Positions 8,656-16,952 of a DNA stretch of 30,187 nucleotides are shown one piece after another (the stretch's first letter is position 1; the number at the start of each line of letters is the position of its first letter). The notes below the pieces were generated by a model. The model saw only the letters and a list, made by a program, of their open reading frames with translations. It ran no database searches and had not been told where the DNA came from. This DNA is from SZAS-18 sp031370675. Its GTDB lineage: Bacteria; Verrucomicrobiota; Verrucomicrobiia; Chthoniobacterales; SZAS-18. Location: NCBI GenBank assembly GCA_031370675.1, contig JANMQT010000219.1, forward strand, positions 1-30,187, in the 5' to 3' direction. Made by a program: the position numbers and the translations under genes.

Positions 8656-11600
8656 TTATTTGGCCAAGGTCAGCTGCGCTTTCAAATCAAGCAGCGGCTG
8701 CTGTTTTTCCTTGGGCGTGCGATCGAGGGCAAATGTGAGGATTTCAAGCGCTTCCTGATCGAGGCGCCATTCCTCGTGCGCGATTCGAGCGGCCCATGCG
8801 GCATATTCCGCGAGCGTCTCGCGTCCATACAGCTTCTCATCGACGGCGTGCAGGCGCTTGAGGGTAAGTTTCACGAGAAAGGCGGCGCGGTTTCTCGCTT
8901 CGCGCGCGGCCGCATCGGTCTGGCTCTTGTCCTCGGTCATCGACTTCAACCGCGCCAACGACACTGGCACCAAGGGATGCCAAGGCGCTTCGTCCGCGCT
9001 GTCGGCGATGGTCCTGGCGAGGTCTGCTTGCATCAACCAACGGCCCACGGCCACCCGCAGCGGCTCATCGGTCCACGGCGAGGTGGTGCGTTCGTCCGGC
9101 GGTCTCCCGGACCATTGGAGGACGGCGTGCTGCCACCGTTCGTTCGACTTCGGCTCGGCCCGGACAAAGGCGGTGACTTCGCGCTGGGCGGCGACTAATT
9201 CCCCCACCGAAACCGCGCCCAGTTTGCCGTCTGATTGAAACTGGAAAACGGATTGCAGGCGCAAGGCCGAATGCCACGACCCCGACAGTTCCTCGCGCAG
9301 GTTAAACCAAGAACAGTCCATCACGCGTGCGGTCATGTCCCCGCTTCCCGCCGCAAGGTACCGGCCATCAGGGCTGAAACTTACCGATGCCACCATATCG
9401 CCAAACGTCGTCTTGCTGATCTCCCTGCCCGTCGCCGCCTCGATCACTCGCGCCTCGCATTTGCCACCCCGAATGTCCCCGGTCCCCACTGCGAGAAAGC
9501 GGCCATCGGGACTGAACTGCACGGAGTTCACTTCACCTCCAAACTCCGTCTTGCTGATTTCCTGGCCCGTCGCCGCCTCGATCACTCGCGCGGTCTTGTC
9601 CATGCTCCCCGCCGCGAGGTAGCGACCATCTGGACTGAAACTCACCGATTTCACCGTATCACGAAACAGCATCCTGCTGATCTCCCGGCCGGTCGCCGCC
9701 TCAATCAAGCGCGCGGTCTTGTCACGACTCCCCGCCGCGTAATGGCGGCCGGAAGGGCTGAAGCTCACCGTGTCCACCGAACCGCCAAATTTCGAGCGAC
9801 TGATCTCCTGGCCCGTCGCCGCCTCGATTACCCGCGCGGTTCGATCAAAGCCTCCCGCCACGAAGGAGCGGCCATCGGGACTAAAACTCACCGTGTACAC
9901 GGAGTCGTCAAACTTCGTCGTGCTGATCGCCCGGCCCGTTGTCGCCTCAATCACGCGCGCGGAGCTGTCATCGCTCCCCGCCACGAAGGAGCGGCCATCA
10001 GGACTGAAACTCACCGAGTTGACTTTCCCGCCAAACATTGTGCGGCTGATCTCATGGCCCGTCTCCGCCTCAAGTACTCGCGCGGTCGCGTCCGAGCTCC
10101 CCGCCACAAACATGCGGCCATCGGGACTGAAACGGACCGCGAGTACTTCCCCACCGAACACCGTCCGGCTGATCTCCCGGCCTGTCGCCGCCTCGATTAC
10201 TCGCGCGGTCTTATCCAAACTTCCCGCCGCGAGGGTGCGGCCCCCGGGAGCGAAACTCACCGAGTCCACAAAACCACCGAACTCCGTCCGATTGATCTCC
10301 CTGCCCGTGGCCGCCTCGATCACTCGCGCGGTCTTATCCTGGCTCCCCGCCGCGAGGTAACGGCCATCGGGACTGAATTCCACCGCCGTCACGCTGCCGA
10401 CCAGATCCGTCCGGCTGATCTCCCTGCCCGTGGCTGCTTCGATCACTCGCGCGGTCTTGTCCAAGCTGCCCGCCACAACGAGGCGGCCATCGGGACTGAA
10501 CCCCACAGACGTCACCCAGCCGCCAAATTCTGTGCGGCTGACTTCGCGTCCCGTCGCCGCCTCGATGACGCGCGCAGTCCGGTCGCCGCTGCCCGCTGCG
10601 TAGGCGCGACCATCGGGACTAAAACGCACCGATTCGACTTCGCCTTCAAACTCGATCTTGCTGATCTCCCTTCCCGTGGCCGCGTCGATCACGCGCGCGG
10701 TCTTGTCACGGCTCCCGACCGCGAGGTAATGGCCATCGGGACTGAAACTCACCGAGGTCACTTCATCGCTATACGCCGTCTTGCCATGGCCGAACTCCAT
10801 CCGGCTGATCTCCCGGCCCGTCGCCGGCTCGAGCACGCGCATGGTTCCGTCCAAGCTCCCCGCCGCAACCGAGCGGCCATCGGGACTGAAACTCACGGCG
10901 GTCACTCTGCCGCCAAACTCCGTCCGGCTGATCTCGTTTCCCGTCGCCGCCTCGAACACGCGCGCGGTCTTGTCCAAGCTCCCCGCCGCGACGGCGCCGC
11001 CATCGGGACTGAAACTCACCGCGTACACTTCGCCGCCAAACTCCGTCCGGCTGATTACCCGGCCTGTGACCGTCTCGATCACGCGCACGGTCCCGTCCCA
11101 GCTTCCGGCCGCCAAGGAGCGGCCATCGGGACTGAAGCTCAAGGAGTGAACTTCACCCCCAAACATCGTCCGGCTGATCTCTTCGCCCGTCGACGCCTCG
11201 AACACACGCGCGGTCTTGTCGATGCTCCCCGCCGCGAGGTAGCGGCCATTCGGACTGAACGCGACGCAGGTAACTTCCCCATCGAATGGCGACGCCGAAC
11301 GCAGCCGCCAAGTTGGAGCATTGACCCCAAAGGCATGCGCCCCACTCGCCGCGAGGGCGGCGAAGTTCATCGGGCGATACCCCAGCGCGCGATCAAAATG
11401 AGCCAGGGCCTCGGCGCTCCGACCTCCCTTGACGGCGCTGACTGCAGCCTCGTGATCCGCCCGGCTCGCGGTCCAGAGGAGTTCATCTTGTTTGTCACGC
11501 TGTTTGGTGACTTCCACTCGCTGGGATTCGGCATGGTCACGCTGGACGGAGGCTTCGACTCCATTCCGGTAAGCCAGGAGCCCCGCAATCACGGCCCCCA

Positions 11601-12423
11601 CGCCAATGGCGCCCACCAGCACCAGCCAACGTCGCAGGATCTTCGCCTGCTGTTTTTGCTTCTCCAACTGATACGCTTTATCCCGCTGCGTGAGCACACC
11701 CAAGGGCACGCCCAGCACGCCAGCGACGATCTTGAGCAGCATGAGATTCTGCTGCTTGGTGTAGTCGGCCACGTTCGTTGCGATTTGCCGGTCAGGCAGT
11801 CGAGCGGCTTTCATCGCTTCGCGATACGCGGCGGGAGAGGTCCAGCCGGGCGTGCCATCCGCGAGTCGGAAATTTGCGGCGATGGGTTCGGTGCGCGCGT
11901 TGGTGAGCTGGCCATTCTCCGCAACGGCAAAGCGCAGAGGTGGGGGAAAGCATTCCCTTGCCGCCCCCTTCTCGCTTGAATCGTCACTCGCGTTCGGCTC
12001 GCCTTCGATGATGGCGGCGAGGATGCGGCCTTGCTTACCGAGTTGTTTGAAACGCAGGATCTCGTCGGCCACAAAGCGGCTTTGGACGGCCTGCGGGGAA
12101 CAAAGCACGACCAGAAAACGGCTGCGACGCAGCGCGGTTTCGATCGGATTGGAGAGTTCGGCGTCGGCTGGGAGTTCTTCCTCGTCGCGGAAGACCGGGA
12201 AGATGCGGTCGGGAATGACATCGCCGCGCTCATTCTTTGTACCGACCAGATCGGCCGGCACTTCGTAGGTCTCGAGCGCCTGATGCAGCCACGTGGCCCA
12301 TTGACGACCCGGGTACTTGTTATCCGCGTGGCGGTAGCTGATGAAGCACCAATATTCCCGCTTCAAATGGCCATTTTCACCAGCGTCCCCGGAAGGAGTT
12401 TTTGATGGCGGGGGGGGAATCAT
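8656..12423 (-). CDS. TIR domain-TM-WD40 repeat protein
   Basis: A 1255-residue protein. An N-terminal TIR domain (about 24-140) has YWCFISYRHADN and, in SRFVADEILRF, Glu121 at the place of the catalytic glutamate of NAD-cleaving TIR domains. A helical linker with the LLKIVAGVLGVPLGVL motif follows, then one membrane segment (about 265-284) and a charged helix. Sixteen WD40-type repeats of mostly 41 residues cover 382-1037. The C-terminal 218 residues are helical and unrecognised. TIR domains of this sort either hydrolyse NAD or make signalling nucleotides from it; the propellers would sense or dock. Repeats 4 and 15 carry insertions of seven and five residues. The gene lies 73 bp downstream of the methyltransferase gene on the same strand but probably belongs functionally with the cyclase and STAND genes. 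NADase activity is inferred from one residue only. Confidence 0.9.
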   Translation of the reverse strand: MIPPPPSKTPSGDAGENGHLKREYWCFISYRHADNKYPGRQWATWLHQALETYEVPADLVGTKNERGDVIPDRIFPVFRDEEELPADAELSNPIETALRRSRFLVVLCSPQAVQSRFVADEILRFKQLGKQGRILAAIIEGEPNASDDSSEKGAARECFPPPLRFAVAENGQLTNARTEPIAANFRLADGTPGWTSPAAYREAMKAARLPDRQIATNVADYTKQQNLMLLKIVAGVLGVPLGVLTQRDKAYQLEKQKQQAKILRRWLVLVGAIGVGAVIAGLLAYRNGVEASVQRDHAESQRVEVTKQRDKQDELLWTASRADHEAAVSAVKGGRSAEALAHFDRALGYRPMNFAALAASGAHAFGVNAPTWRLRSASPFDGEVTCVAFSPNGRYLAAGSIDKTARVFEASTGEEISRTMFGGEVHSLSFSPDGRSLAAGSWDGTVRVIETVTGRVISRTEFGGEVYAVSFSPDGGAVAAGSLDKTARVFEAATGNEISRTEFGGRVTAVSFSPDGRSVAAGSLDGTMRVLEPATGREISRMEFGHGKTAYSDEVTSVSFSPDGHYLAVGSRDKTARVIDAATGREISKIEFEGEVESVRFSPDGRAYAAGSGDRTARVIEAATGREVSRTEFGGWVTSVGFSPDGRLVVAGSLDKTARVIEAATGREISRTDLVGSVTAVEFSPDGRYLAAGSQDKTARVIEAATGREINRTEFGGFVDSVSFAPGGRTLAAGSLDKTARVIEAATGREISRTVFGGEVLAVRFSPDGRMFVAGSSDATARVLEAETGHEISRTMFGGKVNSVSFSPDGRSFVAGSDDSSARVIEATTGRAISTTKFDDSVYTVSFSPDGRSFVAGGFDRTARVIEAATGQEISRSKFGGSVDTVSFSPSGRHYAAGSRDKTARLIEAATGREISRMLFRDTVKSVSFSPDGRYLAAGSMDKTARVIEAATGQEISKTEFGGEVNSVQFSPDGRFLAVGTGDIRGGKCEARVIEAATGREISKTTFGDMVASVSFSPDGRYLAAGSGDMTARVMDCSWFNLREELSGSWHSALRLQSVFQFQSDGKLGAVSVGELVAAQREVTAFVRAEPKSNERWQHAVLQWSGRPPDERTTSPWTDEPLRVAVGRWLMQADLARTIADSADEAPWHPLVPVSLARLKSMTEDKSQTDAAAREARNRAAFLVKLTLKRLHAVDEKLYGRETLAEYAAWAARIAHEEWRLDQEALEILTFALDRTPKEKQQPLLDLKAQLTLAK
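9313..11280 (-). repeat. Sixteen 123-bp tandem units encoding WD40 repeats
   Basis: The DNA repeats with a period of 123 bp (41 codons). The phrase for FSPDGRxLAAGSxDKTARVIEAATGREIS recurs with few changes, and several neighbouring units are nearly identical. Unit 4 is 48 codons and unit 15 is 46. Such uniformity suggests recent expansion or gene conversion. Confidence 0.92.
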
Positions 12424-12496
12424 CAGGGAGCGCGACGACTCGCGACCCTCCCAGGGCCGTGGTCCTCATGCGCGGGTCGGGCGCGGACGTGGCAAA

Positions 12497-13753
12497 TCAG
12501 AACGGGTCGTAGAAGGAGTCGTACTCGCTTTTCTTCTGTTGCTCCACCGGCGCGGCGAGCCCGAGTTCGGCGCGGGCGTCGCCACCATGCTTGAACCCGC
12601 GCAGCGGCTCGGTGTCGGCCGGCACGCCTTTTTGAAAACCAACGTATTTGAAGGCCAGGCCCATCGACGACGGATGCATCAGCGTGCGGAATTGCCGGAT
12701 GGCCTCGATCATCTCCAGGGGAAGCTGGCCTCCGTGCTTCACCGCGTGATCCTCAATGTCGAGCAGCCGCTGCTCACCGATGCCCATCAGGAAATGATGC
12801 TGGTCGCAGAAACCCGCCAGCCGCAGGCCGTGCTCCTCCGCCACCTCCGCCAGGCTCGTAAAATCGACGTGCGCGCTCAGGTCGCACTCCCCGATTTTCT
12901 CGAACGGATCGTTGGAACGCTGGTGCTGGTGATAGACCGACAGCGTGCCGCCGAGCCGACCCGGCGCGTAGTAGTGATTGCGGGAATAGCCGTAGTCGAC
13001 CGCGAGCACATAGCCCTGGCGCAGCAGGCGCGAGACATCCTCCATCCACGACAGCACCTTGAGATTGACCTCGGTCCGGTACGGCGTGGAATCCTCCGGC
13101 GGCACCGGGATCTTGGCCAGCTGGTCGCGCAGGCGGCCATTCGAAATCGGCCCCTGCACAAAACGGAACGTGCCCTTCATGGTGGCATCGACGAAGACCT
13201 CCTCCCACTGCGTTCCGCCGTGCACGACGAGGTGGACGGGAAACGAATCGAGCAACTCGTTGGAAAAATGCACGCCGCAGAGCGCGCCGACCTCAAACTC
13301 ATCGAGCGAAGCATGCCAGCGCACCTTGTTGCGGGGCCACTGGCTGAGATTGGCCTCCTGCTGCAACTGCAGCACACTCGACGGCTCGACGATCCAGTAG
13401 CTGACGACCGAGAACAACTTGGGCGAGTTTACCTTCAGCCAGTTGAGCACGTCGTTGGCGAATTGCCCGTCGTTGGCGCCCTGTTCGTCGATGCTGAAGG
13501 ACATCGGCTTGCCCAGCCGCAGCCACATTTCCTCAAACTGCGCCGCCATCATTTCCCCAAAAATCCGGCCCACGCTGACGTTGGTGAAGAAATCACCCCG
13601 CCGCCCCAGCGACGCCTTGCCGGAGCTGTAGTAGCCGTGTTGCGGATGATACAACACCTGCTCCATGTACCATTTGAAGGACACCGGGCCATGCGTGTCG
13701 ATCTGGCGGAGAAGGAGTTGGTTCAGCGCGGAGTTCGCGGAATCGGGGGGCAT
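12497..13753 (-). CDS. SAM-dependent methyltransferase, MidA/NDUFAF7 family (COG1565)
   Basis: 418 residues from the ATG at 13753; the frame stays open upstream to 13999 (another Met at 13867), but the family normally begins shortly before the GPVSFKWYMEQVLYHPQHG block, here at residues 22-40. RRGDFFTNVSVG (about 51-62) and later YGYSRNHYYAPGR and QHQRSNDPF are family motifs. The mitochondrial relative NDUFAF7 methylates an arginine of complex I; the bacterial substrate is not known to me. The usual SAM-binding E-x-G-P-G-x-G segment is replaced here by EQGANDG (about 90-96), so cofactor binding could differ. The C-terminal 60 residues are polar and variable. It is divergent from the penicillin-binding protein gene, with 154 bp between starts. 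Confidence 0.85.
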   Translation of the reverse strand: MPPDSANSALNQLLLRQIDTHGPVSFKWYMEQVLYHPQHGYYSSGKASLGRRGDFFTNVSVGRIFGEMMAAQFEEMWLRLGKPMSFSIDEQGANDGQFANDVLNWLKVNSPKLFSVVSYWIVEPSSVLQLQQEANLSQWPRNKVRWHASLDEFEVGALCGVHFSNELLDSFPVHLVVHGGTQWEEVFVDATMKGTFRFVQGPISNGRLRDQLAKIPVPPEDSTPYRTEVNLKVLSWMEDVSRLLRQGYVLAVDYGYSRNHYYAPGRLGGTLSVYHQHQRSNDPFEKIGECDLSAHVDFTSLAEVAEEHGLRLAGFCDQHHFLMGIGEQRLLDIEDHAVKHGGQLPLEMIEAIRQFRTLMHPSSMGLAFKYVGFQKGVPADTEPLRGFKHGGDARAELGLAAPVEQQKKSEYDSFYDPF

Positions 13754-13907
13754 CGGGAGGAAGTTTACGGGCTGGCGCCGCCCGCTGGCAAACGTTTGGA
13801 GGGGTCGAATGGGTGAATAATGCAAGTTTCGCGCCGCGTTCGCGGGGATTTCCGGGTTGCGCGACATCGCGAACCATGGAACGAATTCGCGTCCGACCCG
13901 TGACTTG

Positions 13908-16433
13908 ATGAGCCTTCCCGATTTAATGCAAATCCACCGACGGCGGTGGTTCCCGAAGTTTCTCTTCGTGTCCCTAAATGTCGGCGTCCTCGCCGTCATC
14001 GGGGTCTACCTGCTTCACCGTCACTTCGTCCTGAAGGCCGCGTCGTTCGAGCTCGACGATTTGGCCAAGATGGAGTCCAGCAGCACCATCTACGATCGGC
14101 GGAACCAGACTTTCGGCCACATCTACCTGCAGAATCGCGATCCGATCGGCATCGGCGACATCCCTCCAACCCTGATCAAGGCGGTGATTGCGGCCGAGGA
14201 CGTCCGGTTTTACGAACACACGGGCATCGACTTCAAGGGCATCGCGCGCGCCTTCGCGTCGAACCTCGGTTCCGGCCGCGTGAAACAGGGCGCCAGCACG
14301 ATCACCCAGCAGCTCGCCCGCAACACCTACAATCTCGTCGATCGGACCTACTACCGGAAGGTGGCCGAAATTTACCTGTCGTGGCGCATCGAAAAAAACT
14401 TGTCCAAGGAGAAGATTCTCGAGCTTTATCTCAATCGCATCTACCTCGGCTCGGGGCTCTACGGAGTCGAGGCGGCAGCCCGCGGATATTTCGGCAAGCC
14501 GGCGAAGGAACTGACCCTCTCGGAATGCGCGACGCTGGCCGGTCTGATCCGCAGCCCAAACAATCTATCGCCCTGGCGCGACTTGAAGAAGTCGCAAAGC
14601 GCCCGTGACTTTGTTCTCAAGCGCATGCTGGAGACCGGGGTCGTCACCGAGGTCGCTTATAATGGCGCCTTCAACTCCAAGATCGAAGTTCAGCCCAGGA
14701 CGTTCGGCCTCGCCGATTCCTACGCGCTGGAATCGGTGCGGCAGCAGATCGTCTCGCTCGTCGGTTTCGACCGCGCCACCAGTGAGGGCCTGCGCGTTTT
14801 CACCACGCTCGACACGCAGGTTCAGCGCACGGCGGAAGCGGCGCTGAAGAAGAAGCTGGACGAGATTGAGCGGAATCCGGGCTACGGAAACCGGCAGACA
14901 CACGCGCAGTACCAGGTCCTGTACAAGGAGGGCGAGAAAAAGGCCGCGGCCCAAATGGCGGCCAGCGGGGCCAGTGCGCCCGTCAGCGTGGCGAACCTGA
15001 TTCCCGCGCCCGAGTACATCCAGGGCGGTCTCATCGCGGTGGACAATGCCGACGGCGGTATCGTGGCGCTGGTGGGTGGCCGCGACTTCAAGCACAACGA
15101 GTACAACCGCCCGATGCAGTCGCGCCGGCAATCCGGCACGGCATTCGCTCCCCTCGTGTTCGCCGCCGGTTTCGAACGCGGGATTTTCCCCGGCACGCTG
15201 GTGCAGGACGCGCTGATGGACAATCGCGTCGTGATGGTCGGCGGCCTCACCGGCGTTTTAGGCGAATGGGGCGTGGAGCGCGCGGAGAATCGTTATGAGG
15301 GGCTGATGCCCGCCACGTTCGCGCTGATCAAGGCGAAGAACGGTGCCACCGTTCGCTTTGGCAATGACGCCGGCCTCGAGAACGTCCTCGCCTTCGCAAA
15401 AAAGGCCGGCATCAAGTCGGATCTCCGCGCGTATCCCGCGACGTTCCTCGGCGCGAGCGAAATCACGCTGGCCGAACTCACGCTGGCCTACACGATTTTC
15501 CCGAACGCGGGCTGGAAGCCGCAATCCACCTACCTCATCAAGCGCATCGAGGACCGCGAGGGCAACATCCTCTTCGAAGCGAAACCGCCCAGCCGCGTCC
15601 GCGTCACCGACGAAAACACCGCCTATCAGGTCCACAACGCGCTGTCCGAGAATCTCAAATGGGGCGTCGCGGCCGACGCAGTGCGGAAATACGGATTGAA
15701 GAAATTTCCGGCCGGCGCAAAGACAGGCACCTCCTACAATTCCACCGATGTGCTGACCGTGGGCTACACGACCGGGATGAGCTGCGCGGTCTGGGCGGGG
15801 TTCGACAAGCCGCAGTCCATCTATCGCGGCGCGTTCGGCAGCGACGTGATGCTGCCAGTCTGGTCGGAAGTGATGAACGTCGCCGCGGATTCGATCAAGC
15901 CTCTCGAGTTCGTGAAGCCGCCCGGGCTCAAGCGGCTGGAGATTTGTTATCTCTCCGGCCAGCTCGCATCCGACCGCTGCAGCGAGATTAGCGATTCATC
16001 GGCTGGTTTGCCGCGGCGCCGAACCACCTATTACGAGTATGCGACGCCCTCCGAGGTGCCGAAGCAGACGTGCCTCCTCCACACCGGCGGCGTGAGACCG
16101 CAAGCCCAGCGCTCGAGCCGGGACCAAAAGGAAGAAGGCGTCGTACGCGCGGTGCGCGCCGTGGATCTCGAGGCCATCCCGCCCGTCGTCGTGTTCGCGG
16201 CGGCTGTGGTGAACGCGGACGATCCCTATAAATCCATTCGACCCCCGCAGGATCCAGAACTGCCACAAGGCAGCGTCGCGGTGGCCGTCGGGGCGACCGG
16301 TGAGCCCGCCATTCGCCGGGCGGTTCCCGTGGCCAATGAAGTCCGCCGCGCCAAGGCGGCCCTGCCGCTGGACGCAGACACCGGCGTGCCCGCCGTGAAA
16401 ATCGATCCGCCGACGCCGATCGATTTCAATTAG
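13908..16433 (+). CDS. Class A penicillin-binding protein (PBP1A type) with altered transpeptidase site
   Basis: 841 residues from the ATG at 13908; an upstream in-frame Met at 13857 is less likely because the basic segment and membrane anchor (about 16-36) sit just after the chosen start. The glycosyltransferase (GT51) motifs are complete: EDVRFYEHTG with catalytic Glu97, GASTITQQLARN, RKVAEIYLSWRIEK with ILELYLNRIYLG, and YGVEAAARGYFGK. It should polymerise lipid II outside the inner membrane. In the transpeptidase domain the SxxK motif reads T-A-F-A (Thr411, Ala414 in RQSGTAFAP), SxN reads A-K-N (Ala476), and only KTGTS (605-609) is canonical. Cross-linking activity is therefore doubtful. 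A C-terminal extension of about 200 residues is variable and partly low complexity. Confidence 0.9.
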   Translation: MSLPDLMQIHRRRWFPKFLFVSLNVGVLAVIGVYLLHRHFVLKAASFELDDLAKMESSSTIYDRRNQTFGHIYLQNRDPIGIGDIPPTLIKAVIAAEDVRFYEHTGIDFKGIARAFASNLGSGRVKQGASTITQQLARNTYNLVDRTYYRKVAEIYLSWRIEKNLSKEKILELYLNRIYLGSGLYGVEAAARGYFGKPAKELTLSECATLAGLIRSPNNLSPWRDLKKSQSARDFVLKRMLETGVVTEVAYNGAFNSKIEVQPRTFGLADSYALESVRQQIVSLVGFDRATSEGLRVFTTLDTQVQRTAEAALKKKLDEIERNPGYGNRQTHAQYQVLYKEGEKKAAAQMAASGASAPVSVANLIPAPEYIQGGLIAVDNADGGIVALVGGRDFKHNEYNRPMQSRRQSGTAFAPLVFAAGFERGIFPGTLVQDALMDNRVVMVGGLTGVLGEWGVERAENRYEGLMPATFALIKAKNGATVRFGNDAGLENVLAFAKKAGIKSDLRAYPATFLGASEITLAELTLAYTIFPNAGWKPQSTYLIKRIEDREGNILFEAKPPSRVRVTDENTAYQVHNALSENLKWGVAADAVRKYGLKKFPAGAKTGTSYNSTDVLTVGYTTGMSCAVWAGFDKPQSIYRGAFGSDVMLPVWSEVMNVAADSIKPLEFVKPPGLKRLEICYLSGQLASDRCSEISDSSAGLPRRRTTYYEYATPSEVPKQTCLLHTGGVRPQAQRSSRDQKEEGVVRAVRAVDLEAIPPVVVFAAAVVNADDPYKSIRPPQDPELPQGSVAVAVGATGEPAIRRAVPVANEVRRAKAALPLDADTGVPAVKIDPPTPIDFN

Positions 16434-16495
16434 GTTGCGCCCCTGCGAGGCTCGCCAGGGTGGAAGGCGACCTCCGGGCGAGTCGACCTTTGGTA

Positions 16496-16518
16496 GGGAC
16501 GTTTCGCCGAAACGTCCC
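16496..16518. repeat. Perfect inverted repeat between convergent genes
   Basis: Arms GGGACGTTTCG and CGAAACGTCCC are separated by one base. It lies between the convergent PBP and CysO-like genes, so it may work as a bidirectional terminator, or it may be a dispersed REP-like element. It shares the GGGACG/CGTCCC core with the second palindrome at 16602-16615. Confidence 0.7.
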
Positions 16519-16601
16519 AAGCATTGCGCATAGGGCGCCGACGACGCGGTTGATCACGCCGGCCCGTCATCGCAACCGCAACGGAAAATTTGGTTCGACC
16601 G

Positions 16602-16615
16602 GGGACGGTCGTCCC
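16602..16615. repeat. Second short palindrome with GGGACG/CGTCCC arms
   Basis: GGGACG, two bases, CGTCCC. It lies 10 bp beyond the stop of the CysO-like gene and has the same core arms as the palindrome at 16496-16518. It could be part of that gene's terminator. Confidence 0.55.
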
Positions 16616-16624
16616 TGCCGCTTG

Positions 16625-16900
16625 CTATCCGCCGGCGATGGCGGGCACGATGCTGATCTCGTCGCCGGTCTTCACCGCGGTCGCCTGCTCACTAAGAAAG
16701 CGGATGTCCTCGTCGTTGAGATATACGTTTACGAAACGGCGGACCTGCCCGGTCTCGTCGCAAATGCGTTCGCGCAAACCCGGAAATTTCGCGTCAAGCG
16801 AGGTCAGCAATTCGCCGACGTTTGCGCCGTCCGCCTGCACGATTTCGGCGCCATGGGTGAGTTTTCGAAGCGGAGTGGGAATACGGATGCTGGTGGACAT
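16625..16900 (-). CDS. CysO-like sulfur carrier protein (MoaD/ThiS family)
   Basis: 91 residues with the ubiquitin-like beta-grasp pattern and the C-terminal di-glycine (PAIAGG) that is adenylated and turned into a thiocarboxylate in sulfur carriers. The segment RRFVNVYLNDEDIRF and the ending resemble mycobacterial CysO more than MoaD or ThiS as I remember them. CysO passes sulfur to a PLP enzyme in cysteine synthesis. It lies 52 bp downstream of the threonine synthase-like gene on the same strand and so is probably under the same SAM-I riboswitch. No activating E1-like enzyme or Mec peptidase is in the window. Family is firm; donor for homocysteine or cysteine formation is inference. Confidence 0.88.
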   Translation of the reverse strand: MSTSIRIPTPLRKLTHGAEIVQADGANVGELLTSLDAKFPGLRERICDETGQVRRFVNVYLNDEDIRFLSEQATAVKTGDEISIVPAIAGG

Positions 16901-16952
16901 TTTTGTGACGAGTTAAGGTTTATGAGATGAGAGTAATGAGTGAGAAGGGGAT

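Noticed and set aside
9313..11280. Regular repeat resembling a CRISPR array
   Set aside because: The 123-bp units lie in frame in a long gene and translate to WD40 repeats; there are no short repeats with unique spacers.
9235..11979. Plus-strand open frame of 914 codons opposite the WD40 region
   Set aside because: It is the antisense of the WD40 repeat array; its own repetitiveness mirrors the 123-bp units and it has no recognisable protein features.
12424..12496. Possible terminator or attachment site between methyltransferase and TIR-WD40 genes
   Set aside because: No convincing stem with a T-tract and no direct repeat could be found by eye.
12341..13816. Plus-strand open frame of 491 codons opposite the methyltransferase
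   Set aside because: High-GC antisense shadow; the minus-strand frame has clear family motifs.
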